DNA of 64,000 nt. Source: Methyloradius palustris. GTDB lineage: Bacteria > Pseudomonadota > Gammaproteobacteria > Burkholderiales > Methylophilaceae. Every line of letters starts with the position of its first letter. The stretch's first letter is position 1. This document shows positions 16,713-25,160 of the stretch, piece by piece. The stretch spans positions 620,001 to 684,000 of the forward strand of contig NZ_AP024110.1 in the NCBI RefSeq assembly GCF_019703875.1. Direction: 5' to 3'. The position numbers were made by a program, and so were the translations under genes. Under the pieces are notes generated by a model. That model made no database searches. It saw only the letters and a list, made by a program, of their open reading frames with translations, and was not told where the DNA came from.

Positions 16713-16761
16713 AGTATGACCCCATCTATCTTTTATAACCAATTTGAACAAGGCTTAATGT

Positions 16762-17313
16762 ATGGCAAAAATAGTCGGAATTTCGGGGAGCATTACCCAA
16801 CCATCACGCACCAAGAATTTGGTGGAGGTGATCGTGAACAAGGCATCACAAAAGCTGCATGCGCATGCTGAGGTGATTGATATTGCGCAGATCGCAACGG
16901 TACTGGGCAGCACAGTTTCTTATAACCAGTTTCCTGATGCTTTGGCGGCTGAGTATAAAAAGCTGGATGAAGCAGATTTGATTGTGATTGCTAGCCCAGT
17001 CTATAAGGCTTCTTATACTGGCTTGCTAAAGCATTTCTTTGATTTGCTAGACCCAAAGCGGTTGGCAGGTAAAGTCGCGATTCTAGCGGCTACTGGGGGT
17101 AGTGACCAGCATGCGCTGGTGCTGGACTACCAACTACGAACACTCGCCAGCTTTTTCGGCGTCTATACCGTGCCTACGGCGATATATGCCAAAGATACTG
17201 AGTTCGTGAATTATGAGTTAACAAGCGATGCAATCAAGCAGCGGATTGATGTTGCGGTAGATCAGGCAGTATTTCTCTTGCAGCAGGAGAATTTGCAGGC
17301 GCTCGTTGCTTAG
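16762..17313 (+). CDS. NAD(P)H-dependent FMN reductase, SsuE/MsuE type
   Basis: A 183-residue flavodoxin-fold enzyme. The N-terminal phosphate loop GISGSITQPSRTKNL and the ASPVYKASYTGLLKHFFDLLD segment (residues about 77-97) are characteristic of SsuE and MsuE. It reduces FMN and hands FMNH2 to two-component monooxygenases, here most likely both LLM enzymes at 4,583-6,841. It is a single-gene unit between its own sigma54 promoter and a strong terminator at 17,350, which allows it to serve the entire island. Length matches the family (about 190). Confidence 0.9.
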   Translation: MAKIVGISGSITQPSRTKNLVEVIVNKASQKLHAHAEVIDIAQIATVLGSTVSYNQFPDALAAEYKKLDEADLIVIASPVYKASYTGLLKHFFDLLDPKRLAGKVAILAATGGSDQHALVLDYQLRTLASFFGVYTVPTAIYAKDTEFVNYELTSDAIKQRIDVAVDQAVFLLQQENLQALVA

Positions 17314-17349
17314 AAATTACAATTTGATAGTCGCCATTCAGAAATGAAT

Positions 17350-17378
17350 AGGGCCGAAATTATCGGCCCTGTTTTTTT
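17350..17378 (+). terminator. Terminator of the FMN reductase gene
   Basis: AGGGCCGA at 17350-17357 pairs with TCGGCCCT at 17363-17370 with a 5-base loop, followed by GTTTTTTT. Confidence 0.95.
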
Positions 17379-17397
17379 ATCGTTTAACAGCTATAGA

Positions 17398-18609
17398 TCA
17401 GGCGATTAGTCCAAGTTCTTTCAGTCGTGCGCGCAAAATATTGCGGCTGATGCCTAGCAACTTGGCGGTATGTACCTGATTCTTGTTGCTAAACTCATAA
17501 GCCTTGGCAACGGTAACGCCGTTGATCAAGTCATAGAGATTATCAGGTGCTTTTTCAAATAGCTCGTTGAGGGTTCTCTCCAGCGCATCTGTACCGCTAT
17601 CGGCTATGTAGGATGTGCTTGTATAACCTACAGATTGAAGCTCTGGCTTTTGATAACCCTGATCTTTCAGATCCAGACTATGCGCATGAATAGCTGGCAG
17701 GTTCAGGTCTTTGGGTTGTAGCGACGACGATGTGGATACCAGCAAGGCGCGGTGAATCACATTCTCTAGCTCGCGAATATTGCCAGGCCAGGGGTAATCG
17801 AGCATGAGTCGTATGGTCTCTGGTGCCAGTTGTGGGGTAGCAGTCTGCAAGCGGTTTTTATACACATTCAGAAAGTGCTCAACCAGCGGCAATATGTCGC
17901 CACGGCGCTCACGCAATGGCGGCAAGTCGATTGGTACTACCTTGATGCGGTAATACAAATCTTCGCGGAAGCGGCCAGCGCGCACGGCTTCTTCCAGATT
18001 TACGTTGGTGGCGGCAATCAGGCGCACATCAATCGGTGTGGGTTTGCGTGAGCCTACCCTTACTACTTCACGTTCCTGTAGCACACGTAGCAGTTTTACT
18101 TGAGTGGATTGCGGCAAATCGCCTATTTCATCCAGAAACAGGGTGCCGCCATTGGCGGTTTCAAACCAGCCTATCTTGGATGTATTGGCACCAGTAAATG
18201 CACCACGCTCGTAGCCAAATAGCTCGCTTTCAACAAGCGTCTCGGAGAATGCGCCGCAATTGATGGCCTGAAATGGCCCGTTCTTGCGGTTGCTCAAGGC
18301 GTGAATATGACGTGCAATCAGCTCCTTGCCGGTACCCGTTTCACCAATGATCAATGCGGTCGCGTTACTGGCAGCAATCTTCTCAATCAGGCTCAGCAGG
18401 CTTTGCGACTTTGGGTCGCTGAATACCAGAGCGCTGGCACGGATAGATAAACTAACCGCAGACGGATTAGGGTGAGTGATTACATGATCAGCGGCTTCCA
18501 CCGACCGTTCAACGGAATCTCGGCGGTGTTCTAAGCTTGGGCTGCTGCCCGAGCGATCATTTCCAGGTAAATCATAGTGCCATGGTTGTGTGCGCATTCT
18601 TGTGCTCAC
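17398..18609 (-). CDS. Sigma54-dependent activator without sensor domain (SfnR-like)
   Basis: 403 residues. After about 60 unconserved residues comes the AAA+ domain: Walker [16 protein letters not shown], the sigma54-contact loop YERGAFTGA, Walker B-type [12 protein letters not shown], and the [21 protein letters not shown] segment. A Fis-type helix-turn-helix ([19 protein letters not shown]) closes the protein. There is no receiver, GAF or PAS domain, as in SfnR, so control is probably at its own expression, perhaps by CysB. GTG 18609 or ATG 18597 may be the start. It sits in the middle of a 23-kb set of sigma54 promoters with a shared enhancer motif, and is the obvious activator for them. 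Confidence 0.85.
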   Translation of the reverse strand: MSTRMRTQPWHYDLPGNDRSGSSPSLEHRRDSVERSVEAADHVITHPNPSAVSLSIRASALVFSDPKSQSLLSLIEKIAASNATALIIGETGTGKELIARHIHALSNRKNGPFQAINCGAFSETLVESELFGYERGAFTGANTSKIGWFETANGGTLFLDEIGDLPQSTQVKLLRVLQEREVVRVGSRKPTPIDVRLIAATNVNLEEAVRAGRFREDLYYRIKVVPIDLPPLRERRGDILPLVEHFLNVYKNRLQTATPQLAPETIRLMLDYPWPGNIRELENVIHRALLVSTSSSLQPKDLNLPAIHAHSLDLKDQGYQKPELQSVGYTSTSYIADSGTDALERTLNELFEKAPDNLYDLINGVTVAKAYEFSNKNQVHTAKLLGISRNILRARLKELGLIA

Positions 18610-18718
18610 TCTCTGCTAATGAATGGCGTGAATATACTTAATAGTTATTAAAATGTATATGAATAATAAATAATATCAATATAACTATAAAGAATTAAAG
18701 GTTAAATGAACTCTAAAG

Positions 18719-18734
18719 TGTTTGCTAGGCAACA
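18719..18734. promoter_or_regulatory. Enhancer site of aldolase-like gene 2
   Basis: TGTTTGCTAGGCAACA matches TGTTG-N6-CAACA with one mismatch, about 115 bp upstream of the -24 element at 18843. It also lies 110-120 bp upstream of the divergent activator gene and so could feed back on it. Confidence 0.65.
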
Positions 18735-18811
18735 GCTACTGTTCTATTCAGATCAATTGTTGAAATCAGCACATCAGATCATTTCGTATTAATTCTTAAT
18801 TAAATTAATAA

Positions 18812-18824
18812 TATCAATAACTTG
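18812..18824 (+). promoter_or_regulatory. IHF-binding consensus
   Basis: TATCAATAACTTG matches WATCAANNNNTTR exactly and lies between the enhancer at 18719 and the promoter at 18843, in very AT-rich DNA. Confidence 0.6.
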
Positions 18825-18840
18825 TATTTATTATTGGATC

Positions 18841-18857
18841 TTGGCACAGCTATTGCG
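18841..18857 (+). promoter_or_regulatory. Sigma54 promoter of the aldolase 2 / DszB-like 2 unit
   Basis: TTGGCACAGCTATTGCG is close to the ideal consensus: -24 GG at 18843-18844, ten bases, -12 GC at 18855-18856. Predicted start near 18868, which excludes the longer reading frame from GTG 18869. Confidence 0.9.
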
Positions 18858-18904
18858 CTTATGTCGCAGTGAGTTGTATTCAACGTTCAATAAAGGATAT
18901 GAAA

Positions 18905-19624
18905 ATGAGTGTAGTAGCCATAGAAACAAAAACAGATATTGATGCTTTTGTCGCCAAAGTGCTGGTCGAGGCACAGCTGGCATTTGATGTGTTTCGTGAA
19001 ACGGGCACTATCACCGCTAACGGCACGGTTGGCTTTGTCGAGCGTGTGCCTGGTGAAGATAAGATTGTGATAGTCAATGATCCAGGCCCATTCAATCGTG
19101 GCAAAAAGCTGGAAGCAACAGTGGCCGGTTTTGACGGCACGGTTTATCAAGGCAAGGCTGGTGGTGTAGGTCGCTATACCAAGATATTCCAGCAGCATCC
19201 TGATATCACTACCGTATCCCATGTGCATTCTCCATATCTCGGCGCATGGGCACAAACCCATCGCACTTTACCGATTCGCTATGTGCCAGTGCAGCGCTTC
19301 AAGCTGATTCGTGAATTGCCGGTCTATATTGACCGCCGTCAGCAAGAGGTAGATTACATTCTCGACCAAATCAAGCTCAATCCCCACACTCCAGCTATTC
19401 TCGAAGCCAACGGTGGATCAACCGTATGGGGCAAGGAAGGCTTGCGCAAAACAGCCGAATTCATCCTGCTGCTAGAAGAAGGTGCTCAGATTCAGCTGCT
19501 AGCAGAGTCTCTCGGTGGTTCTCGTGATTACGGCCCTGGCGTATTGGCGCAGCAATGGAAGATGGCCAAGATATTCGAACAGGCCAAGACAGAAGGTTTG
19601 GTGCCCGTGACGGATTTGGGCTAA
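18905..19624 (+). CDS. Class II aldolase/adducin-like protein 2
   Basis: About 239 residues, paralogue of the 7789 product. HVHSPYLGAWAQTHRTLPIRYVPVQRF contains the HVH metal pair; ILEANGGSTVWGKEG has Gly where FucA and AraD carry the third zinc His. Both island copies share this change, so it is a property of the subfamily. ATG 18905 is chosen because AAAGGA lies eight bases upstream and the sigma54 start (about 18868) precludes the GTG at 18869; ATG 18899 is an alternative. It is followed after 24 bases by the second DszB-like gene, so the two are probably co-transcribed and may act in sequence. Confidence 0.75.
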   Translation: MSVVAIETKTDIDAFVAKVLVEAQLAFDVFRETGTITANGTVGFVERVPGEDKIVIVNDPGPFNRGKKLEATVAGFDGTVYQGKAGGVGRYTKIFQQHPDITTVSHVHSPYLGAWAQTHRTLPIRYVPVQRFKLIRELPVYIDRRQQEVDYILDQIKLNPHTPAILEANGGSTVWGKEGLRKTAEFILLLEEGAQIQLLAESLGGSRDYGPGVLAQQWKMAKIFEQAKTEGLVPVTDLG

Positions 19625-19648
19625 GCGTAGAGAAATGAGAGAAAAGAT

Positions 19649-20698
19649 ATGAGCACGCAGAATATCGACCAGATATGGTTCACCCGTTGCCCAGTTCCTA
19701 CAGCCACTGGCCTTGCGTATAAGCTAGGTTGGCTAGATGAGGAGTTTGCACAGGATGGCATCAAGGTTTCTACATTACAGGATGCGCCACGTGAGTTACA
19801 GCGCCATCACTACGATCACCAGCTGCCAACCCTGATCCGCGAAGGTGGCAACTTGTTGGCTCTTGCAGCCAGGGCACAAGGAGCAGCTACAAAACTGATA
19901 GGGTTGACGTGGATAGAAGAATGGCAAGCCATATTAGTAAGGCCTGATTCTGGCATCACCAAGCCTGAGCATCTGCGTGGCAAGCGCTTAGCACTGCCAG
20001 CTTTCATTGACCATCCAATTAAGGATCACATTCGTGGCAGTAGTATTGCCCGTGGCATGAGCCTGCATGGTTATAAGGGCGCGTTGTCTATTGCTGGTTT
20101 GACTCTGGATGATGTCAAACTGGTGGAGGTTGCTTCTGGTTGGGGCAACACTGGCAACCGCGGTGAGCGACTTGGTGATCTGTGGTCTGGCTTGCAGGAT
20201 CTGATTGATGGCAATGTCGATGCTGTATATGTCAAAGGCGCTTCCGCTGTTGATGCCGCCAAACGTTTGGGCGCAGTAGTAGGTATCAATCTGGATAGCT
20301 ACGCAGACCTTAAGACGCGTGTGAATAACGGCACGCCTAGGCCAATCACTGTGCATGAAGATTTTCTGGAAAACCATGGCGATCTCGTTGCACGTTTTCT
20401 TTACCAAACCCTGCGTGCCGCTGATTGGGCCAAAACCAATATCAATGGCGTGCGCGATATTCTGAAAAGCGAAACGCGTTCAGGCAATGATGGCGTTGAG
20501 ACAGCCTATGGCGATGATTTTCATTTATCGCTAGTGCCCTCACTCTCTGCAGAACGTATCGAGTTATTCCGCCAGCAGAAAGATTTCATGCTCGTGCATG
20601 GTCTGCTGGATCGCGATATTGATCTCGATGCATGGGTTGATTTCCGCCCCCTGGCTGAGGCCGAGAAATGGCTGCATGAAAAAGCTAAGGCCGCTTAA
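19649..20698 (+). CDS. DszB-like desulfinase, Cys-His-Arg intact (paralogue 2)
   Basis: 349 residues, no signal peptide. IWFTRCPVPTATGLA and HHYDHQLPTLIREGGN place Cys14, His54 and Arg64 at the DszB catalytic positions, again with a ten-residue His-Arg interval and the following GG. The remainder is SsuA-like (KPEHLRGKRLALPA; GNVDAVYVKGASA; RVNNGTPRPITV). Co-transcribed with aldolase-like gene 2. The likely reaction is hydrolytic loss of sulfite from a sulfinate. A cytoplasmic binding protein is the alternative, but conservation of the three catalytic residues argues against it. Confidence 0.75.
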   Translation: MSTQNIDQIWFTRCPVPTATGLAYKLGWLDEEFAQDGIKVSTLQDAPRELQRHHYDHQLPTLIREGGNLLALAARAQGAATKLIGLTWIEEWQAILVRPDSGITKPEHLRGKRLALPAFIDHPIKDHIRGSSIARGMSLHGYKGALSIAGLTLDDVKLVEVASGWGNTGNRGERLGDLWSGLQDLIDGNVDAVYVKGASAVDAAKRLGAVVGINLDSYADLKTRVNNGTPRPITVHEDFLENHGDLVARFLYQTLRAADWAKTNINGVRDILKSETRSGNDGVETAYGDDFHLSLVPSLSAERIELFRQQKDFMLVHGLLDRDIDLDAWVDFRPLAEAEKWLHEKAKAA

Positions 20699-20762
20699 CA
20701 CTGTATCTGTATATAGAGCTGTATAAATGGCAGCTTTGTACCTGAAATTATTTGGAGTTGTC

Positions 20763-21833
20763 ATGTTGAAAAAAAGTATCAAGTTGTTGTTATCTGGATT
20801 AACTGTCATGGCGTTTGCATCGTCCTTGGCAGTTGCTGAAGATTTACCGAAGACTGTCCGCATCTCTGTAGTGGCTTATAACATTGCAGGCAAGACTACT
20901 TTTATGGGGCAGGAAGTATTGCTCGAACAGGGCGGTCTCGGTGATGCACTAGCAAAAAAAGGCATCAAGATCGAGTGGGTGCCTGCAGCAACAGCGCAAA
21001 CAGGCCCAATCATCAATGAAGGTTTTGCTAACGGCTCAATTGATTTTGCCTCGTATGGCGACCTGCCACCGATTATTTTGAACTCTGCGCAATCCATCAG
21101 CCAGTTGGTGGTGCCTTGGGGACGTAGCAGCAATACCTATCTGGTAGTGCCTGCCAATTCCACAGCCAAGACAATTCAAGACCTCAAGGGCAAGCGCATT
21201 GCCTTGCATCGTGGGCGCCCATGGGAGATTGCTTTTGCCAATTTGGCGGAATCACAAGGCCTGACACTGAAAGACTTCAAGATTGTTAACGTAAATCCAC
21301 AAGTGGGCGCTGCATCACTGGCAAGTGGCTCTGTAGACGCATTTGTGAGCCTGACCGACGCTTATAACCTTGAAGATAAAAAAGTCGGCAAGATCATCTG
21401 GTCAACCAAGAACTCGCCAGCAGACTGGAAGCTTTTTGGCGGTTTGTGGGGCAGCAATGAGTTCGTGCAGAAATATCCTGAAATTACACAGATTATCGCT
21501 AACTCTTATGTGAGGGCGAGTTACTGGATATCGCAGGATAAGAACCGCGAACAATATATCAAAGAGTATGCGAGCCAAGTCCAGCCTGAAAGCGTGATTC
21601 GCCGTGATTACGATAACGACAGCGTAAGCTGGAAGGATCGCTGGTCACCATTGTATGACCAAGCGCTAACTGAGCACTATCGCCGTTCTGTGGCCTATGC
21701 CCGTGAGTCTGGCCTGATCCAGAATGATATTGATCTTGGCAAGTTGTTGAACCCCAGATTCGTCAATCAGGCAATCAAAGACCTGAAGATCGATAATTAC
21801 TGGATTAACACCACTTTTCAGGCAAAGAATTAG
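20763..21833 (+). CDS. Periplasmic ABC substrate-binding protein, SsuA-like
   Basis: 356 residues with a clear Sec signal (MLKKSIKLLLSGLTVMAFASSLAVAE, cleavage near AVA-ED at about residue 25). The mature part is an SsuA/TauA-type binding protein: GSIDFASYGDLPPI, IQDLKGKRIALHRGRPWEIAFANLAE, ASGSVDAFVSLTDAY. It is the one member of the family in this island that is exported. ATG 20763 has TTTGGAG upstream; the longer frame from 20727 lacks a signal. It probably belongs to the aldolase-2/DszB-2 transcript, with a terminator behind it, and serves the permeases at 25,161-26,736. Confidence 0.85.
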   Translation: MLKKSIKLLLSGLTVMAFASSLAVAEDLPKTVRISVVAYNIAGKTTFMGQEVLLEQGGLGDALAKKGIKIEWVPAATAQTGPIINEGFANGSIDFASYGDLPPIILNSAQSISQLVVPWGRSSNTYLVVPANSTAKTIQDLKGKRIALHRGRPWEIAFANLAESQGLTLKDFKIVNVNPQVGAASLASGSVDAFVSLTDAYNLEDKKVGKIIWSTKNSPADWKLFGGLWGSNEFVQKYPEITQIIANSYVRASYWISQDKNREQYIKEYASQVQPESVIRRDYDNDSVSWKDRWSPLYDQALTEHYRRSVAYARESGLIQNDIDLGKLLNPRFVNQAIKDLKIDNYWINTTFQAKN

Positions 21834-21863
21834 CCTGAATTAAAACCCGTTCGACCCCTTAGA

Positions 21864-21897
21864 CCTCTATTCTCTGGTGATGGAATAGAGGTTTTTT
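21864..21897 (+). terminator. Terminator after the binding-protein gene
   Basis: CCTCTATTC at 21864-21872 pairs perfectly with GAATAGAGG at 21883-21891, followed by six T. Confidence 0.95.
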
Positions 21898-21912
21898 CAT
21901 TCTTAGAAGCTG

Positions 21913-21957
21913 TGTTGCTCAGGCAACAGTCATGCAGTTTCTGGTGTTCTAGCAACA
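21913..21957. promoter_or_regulatory. Two enhancer sites of the transport operon
   Basis: TGTTGCTCAGGCAACA at 21913-21928 is a perfect dyad with 6-bp arms and 4-bp spacer, the best copy in the window. TGGTGTTCTAGCAACA at 21942-21957 has one mismatch in the left arm. They lie about 115 and 85 bp upstream of the -24 element at 22035. Confidence 0.8.
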
Positions 21958-21991
21958 GCAAAACTTCCAAGTTTCTTTACAGTAAAAATCA

Positions 21992-22004
21992 TAAACTATT
22001 GATA
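21992..22004 (-). promoter_or_regulatory. IHF-binding consensus
   Basis: On the minus strand TATCAATAGTTTA matches WATCAANNNNTTR exactly. It lies between the enhancer pair and the promoter at 22035. Confidence 0.6.
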
Positions 22005-22032
22005 GTTAATGACATTTAATTTTATTTTAAGA

Positions 22033-22049
22033 TTGGCATAGCGATTGCG
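22033..22049 (+). promoter_or_regulatory. Sigma54 promoter of the transport operon
   Basis: TTGGCATAGCGATTGCG has -24 GG at 22035-22036, ten bases, and -12 GC at 22047-22048. Predicted start near 22060, about 75 bases before ATG 22134. Confidence 0.9.
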
Positions 22050-22133
22050 TATATAGCTAATGAGTTTAATGATGTATCACTATATTCAGTTGCGCATAGA
22101 GTATATGCACTTCAAATTTGGAGATTAAGTAGT

Positions 22134-23027
22134 ATGAGTTCAATTAATACGGTGCTCAATTTCACCGCCCACAAACCACATGTCAATGCTGAGTCGGCTG
22201 CAGATGCATCAAGAGCATCGGCCAAGGCTGGTGTATTGCATCAATTGCCTGTGCATAGCGAGGTTGCAAAGCCGCTAGTACCGAAACCGATAGTGCTCAA
22301 GATTAGCCAAGTGGCTAAAGAGTACGTGCTGGGTGGCAAGCAGTTGAAAGTGTTGGAAGGCATTGACCTGGAAGTACGCCAGGGCGAATTCGTCTCTATC
22401 GTCGGCGCTAGTGGATGCGGTAAGTCAACGTTGCTACGCTTGATCGCTGGTTTAGATGCTGGCTATGATGGCAATATCGTCTACCTCGGCCAAACTGTGC
22501 GTGAGACTGACCTCAGCCGCGGCATTGTATTCCAGGAACACCGTTTATTCCCCTGGCTGACGGTTGAAGAAAACATATTGCTGGCTTTTTCGGCTACCGA
22601 TGTGCCCAAGGCCGAACGCAAGGCCCGCGTAAAAGCGCAGATTGAAGTTGTTGGCCTTAGTGGTTTTGAAAAAGCCTATCCGCACCAGATTTCAGGCGGC
22701 ATGTCACAACGCGTGGCCATTGCCCGTGCATTGATATTACGTCCCAAACTGCTGTTGCTTGATGAGCCTTTTGCGGCATTAGATGCCTTGACACGCCTCA
22801 AGCTACAACAGGAGCTAGTGCGTCTGTGGGAGCAAGAAGACCTGACTACCATCCTCGTGACCCACGATGTAGAAGAGGCGGTCTTTCTTGGCGACAGTGT
22901 TGTCGTCATGGAATCCCATCCAGGTCGCATTAAACGCATCGTCCCAGTCAATCTACCAAGGCCACATGTGCGTGCCGATCTTGAGTTTCAGCGCATCAAG
23001 GAAGATGTGCTGCAGGACTTTGTTTAG
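22134..23027 (+). CDS. ABC importer ATPase, SsuB/TauB type
   Basis: 297 residues. After an unusual polar N-terminal extension of about 55 residues come Walker A GASGCGKST, Q-loop FQEHRLFPWLT, signature ISGGMSQRVAIARAL, Walker B LLLLDEPFAALD and H-loop LVTHDVEEAVFLGD. The Q-loop text and EEA after the H-loop are typical of nitrate/sulfonate/taurine importers. It powers the two SsuC-like permeases encoded 2 kb downstream in the same operon; TonB, ExbB and ExbD lie between. First gene after a near-perfect sigma54 control region. Confidence 0.9.
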   Translation: MSSINTVLNFTAHKPHVNAESAADASRASAKAGVLHQLPVHSEVAKPLVPKPIVLKISQVAKEYVLGGKQLKVLEGIDLEVRQGEFVSIVGASGCGKSTLLRLIAGLDAGYDGNIVYLGQTVRETDLSRGIVFQEHRLFPWLTVEENILLAFSATDVPKAERKARVKAQIEVVGLSGFEKAYPHQISGGMSQRVAIARALILRPKLLLLDEPFAALDALTRLKLQQELVRLWEQEDLTTILVTHDVEEAVFLGDSVVVMESHPGRIKRIVPVNLPRPHVRADLEFQRIKEDVLQDFV

Positions 23028-23072
23028 AACGCATGACTGAATTTCATATGAGCTATCAAAAGGAGGTGTCAA

Positions 23073-23882
23073 GTGTCTAGTGCCTTGAATTCATCGATTG
23101 CATTACCGCAGGCCGATTTTGTGCCAGTAAGGGAGGCTCTTGCAAAAAGCCTGTCGAGCGCCAGTGAGCGTTTCGATTCTTTTCGCTTTGCGCAGCTGTT
23201 GCGAACTGAAGAAAAGCCGCGCAGCCTCACGCGCAAGGATTACCTAATACTCGGTTTGCTGGTGGTCGCTGCTCACCTTGCTGGGGTTGAAGGCTATTTG
23301 CATTCCCTAGCGACTCCCAGCATTATCAAGCCGCAAAAGAATGAGGTTGAAGTCTTGTTGATCAGGCCAGTTGTGGTTCCACCACAGCAAATAGAGCCGC
23401 CTAAGCCGATTCCGCCCCAGCCAAAAATTGAGCCCAAGCCACAGCCAGCCCGACCAACGCCAGCATTACGCACAGCACCTGCTGAGCAGAATATTGCACC
23501 GGACGATTTGACTGTGCCTGAGAACACCACTGCGCCTAAAACCACAGAGCCTGTTGCTGCTGTGCCGACTCCGCCGCCTACACCTAAAGAAGAACCAGTC
23601 ACTGAAGCTTCAGGCTATGCGGGATACCTAAATAATCCGCCACCAGAATATCCAGCGTTTGCCCAACGCCAGGGCTGGGAAGGCAAGGTGATTCTGCGCG
23701 TGCATGTGCAAGCCAATGGCAAAGCTAGCAGCGTAGAGGTCAAGCAGACCAGCGGTCGCAAGACGCTCGATGATGCGGCTCTGGAAGTGGTTAAAACCTG
23801 GACATTTGCGCCAGCCAAACGCGGCACTACACCAGTAGATGGCTGGGCCACAGTGCCTATCGAATTCAAGCTTGCAAAGTAG
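23073..23882 (+). CDS. tonB: TonB energy transducer
   Basis: 269 residues starting at GTG 23073, seven bases after AAAGGAGG. About 57 cytoplasmic residues, then one membrane helix (YLILGLLVVAAHLAGVEGYL, with a His as in other TonB helices), a periplasmic Pro-rich spacer (many PP, KP and EP pairs, residues about 95-180), and a C-terminal TonB fold (PPPEYPAFAQRQGWEGKVILRV ... DDAALEVVKTWTFAPAKRG). The long cytoplasmic leader is unusual, since E. coli TonB has about 12 residues there. Its place inside an ABC-importer operon points to a receptor-dedicated TonB, presumably for the receptor at 8,992. Confidence 0.9.
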   Translation: MSSALNSSIALPQADFVPVREALAKSLSSASERFDSFRFAQLLRTEEKPRSLTRKDYLILGLLVVAAHLAGVEGYLHSLATPSIIKPQKNEVEVLLIRPVVVPPQQIEPPKPIPPQPKIEPKPQPARPTPALRTAPAEQNIAPDDLTVPENTTAPKTTEPVAAVPTPPPTPKEEPVTEASGYAGYLNNPPPEYPAFAQRQGWEGKVILRVHVQANGKASSVEVKQTSGRKTLDDAALEVVKTWTFAPAKRGTTPVDGWATVPIEFKLAK

Positions 23883-23929
23883 TACCCAATTAAATACACA
23901 CCAATATTATTTATATTAAGGAAATCAAT

Positions 23930-24688
23930 ATGTTAAACGTATCTTCATCAACATCGCTAGTGGTACAGGGCGTGCTCTGGACCCTGGTTATATTCTCTGT
24001 TGTGACCTGGACATTGTTACTGGTTAAAGGCATACAAAATCTGCGTGCCAGCAACCAGAACAAGAAATACAAAGCGGCTTTCTGGAGCGCATCCAGCCTG
24101 TTGGCTGCCTCTGAAGTCACCGAATTCAATGGCCCAACTTCAAGAGTCGCCACTGCAGGTTTCAATGCGTTGCGTGATGCTGACAATCATGAATCGCACG
24201 ATCTGGAACATAGCGGCGACAGGCAAGACCTGCTGGAACGTACATTGCGCCAGCAAATTCAGAAAGAACGCCGTAGCCTGGAAACTGGCCTAGCTATACT
24301 TGCCAGTATCGGTAGCACTTCACCATTCGTCGGGCTGTTCGGTACGGTGTGGGGCATCATGCATGCACTGACGGATATCAGCAAGCTAGGCTCAGCGAGC
24401 CTTGAAGTTGTTGCTGGGCCTATCGGTGAGGCATTGATTGCTACTGGTTTCGGTATCGCCGTTGCTGTGCCTGCGGTACTGGCTTACAACTTCTTTCTGC
24501 GTCGTTTGAAAACCACTACTGGTGACCTGGATGACTTCGCTGCTGACTTGATCAACCTGTCACGCAAAGTGAGTTTCCGTGGCAAAACTGAGAGTATCAG
24601 CAGCAAGGCCGCCAATAGCGATGCGCATGGCAGCCATGCCAACAATCCATCATCTGTGGTTAACCTGAAAAAAGAGGCATACGCATAA
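23930..24688 (+). CDS. exbB: ExbB, TonB motor subunit (MotA/TolQ/ExbB family)
   Basis: 252 residues. A first helix (VQGVLWTLVIFSVVTWTLLLV), a cytoplasmic loop with LERTLRQQIQKERRSLETGLAILASIGSTSPFVGLFGTVWGIMHAL, and a third helix (GEALIATGFGIAVAVPAVLAYNFF) follow the family pattern. With ExbD it forms the proton channel that energises TonB. Its stop overlaps the ExbD start (A of ATG at 24688). Confidence 0.92.
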   Translation: MLNVSSSTSLVVQGVLWTLVIFSVVTWTLLLVKGIQNLRASNQNKKYKAAFWSASSLLAASEVTEFNGPTSRVATAGFNALRDADNHESHDLEHSGDRQDLLERTLRQQIQKERRSLETGLAILASIGSTSPFVGLFGTVWGIMHALTDISKLGSASLEVVAGPIGEALIATGFGIAVAVPAVLAYNFFLRRLKTTTGDLDDFAADLINLSRKVSFRGKTESISSKAANSDAHGSHANNPSSVVNLKKEAYA

Positions 24689-25095
24689 TGGCTTTCTCAT
24701 CCAATACTGATGGCGATGAAGTTCTGAGCGAGATCAACATCACACCGCTGGTGGATGTGATGTTGGTATTGCTGGTGGCTTTCATCGTCACTGCACCGCT
24801 GCTGAATAATGCAGTCCACGTTAACCTGCCGAAAACGGCGGCTACCCATCCACCTGAACCAGCTAAGCCAGTGACTGTGAGTGTGAATGCAGAAGGTAAG
24901 GTCTATGTGGATAAAACAGAATATCCACTTACTGGTTTGGAGCTTGAACTGAAGAGTTTGCATGACGCCAACCCTGATTTGACCCTGCACCTGAGTTCAG
25001 ATGAATCCGTGAATTACGGTACGGTAGCCAAGGTGATGGCGTCAATAGAACGTGCTGGCATTACCAAGCTCGCAGTGCTGACGCAGGCTGATTGA
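24688..25095 (+). CDS. exbD: ExbD, TonB motor subunit
   Basis: 135 residues. The N-terminal helix INITPLVDVMLVLLVAFIVTAPLL carries the proton-binding Asp of the family. A periplasmic domain follows. Translationally coupled to exbB. Confidence 0.92.
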   Translation: MAFSSNTDGDEVLSEINITPLVDVMLVLLVAFIVTAPLLNNAVHVNLPKTAATHPPEPAKPVTVSVNAEGKVYVDKTEYPLTGLELELKSLHDANPDLTLHLSSDESVNYGTVAKVMASIERAGITKLAVLTQAD

Positions 25096-25160
25096 AAGCC
25101 ATGAAGAGTAAAACCAGTTCAGCAGCATCATTGTTTAAAAAGTAAATAGAGGATCAAGCA

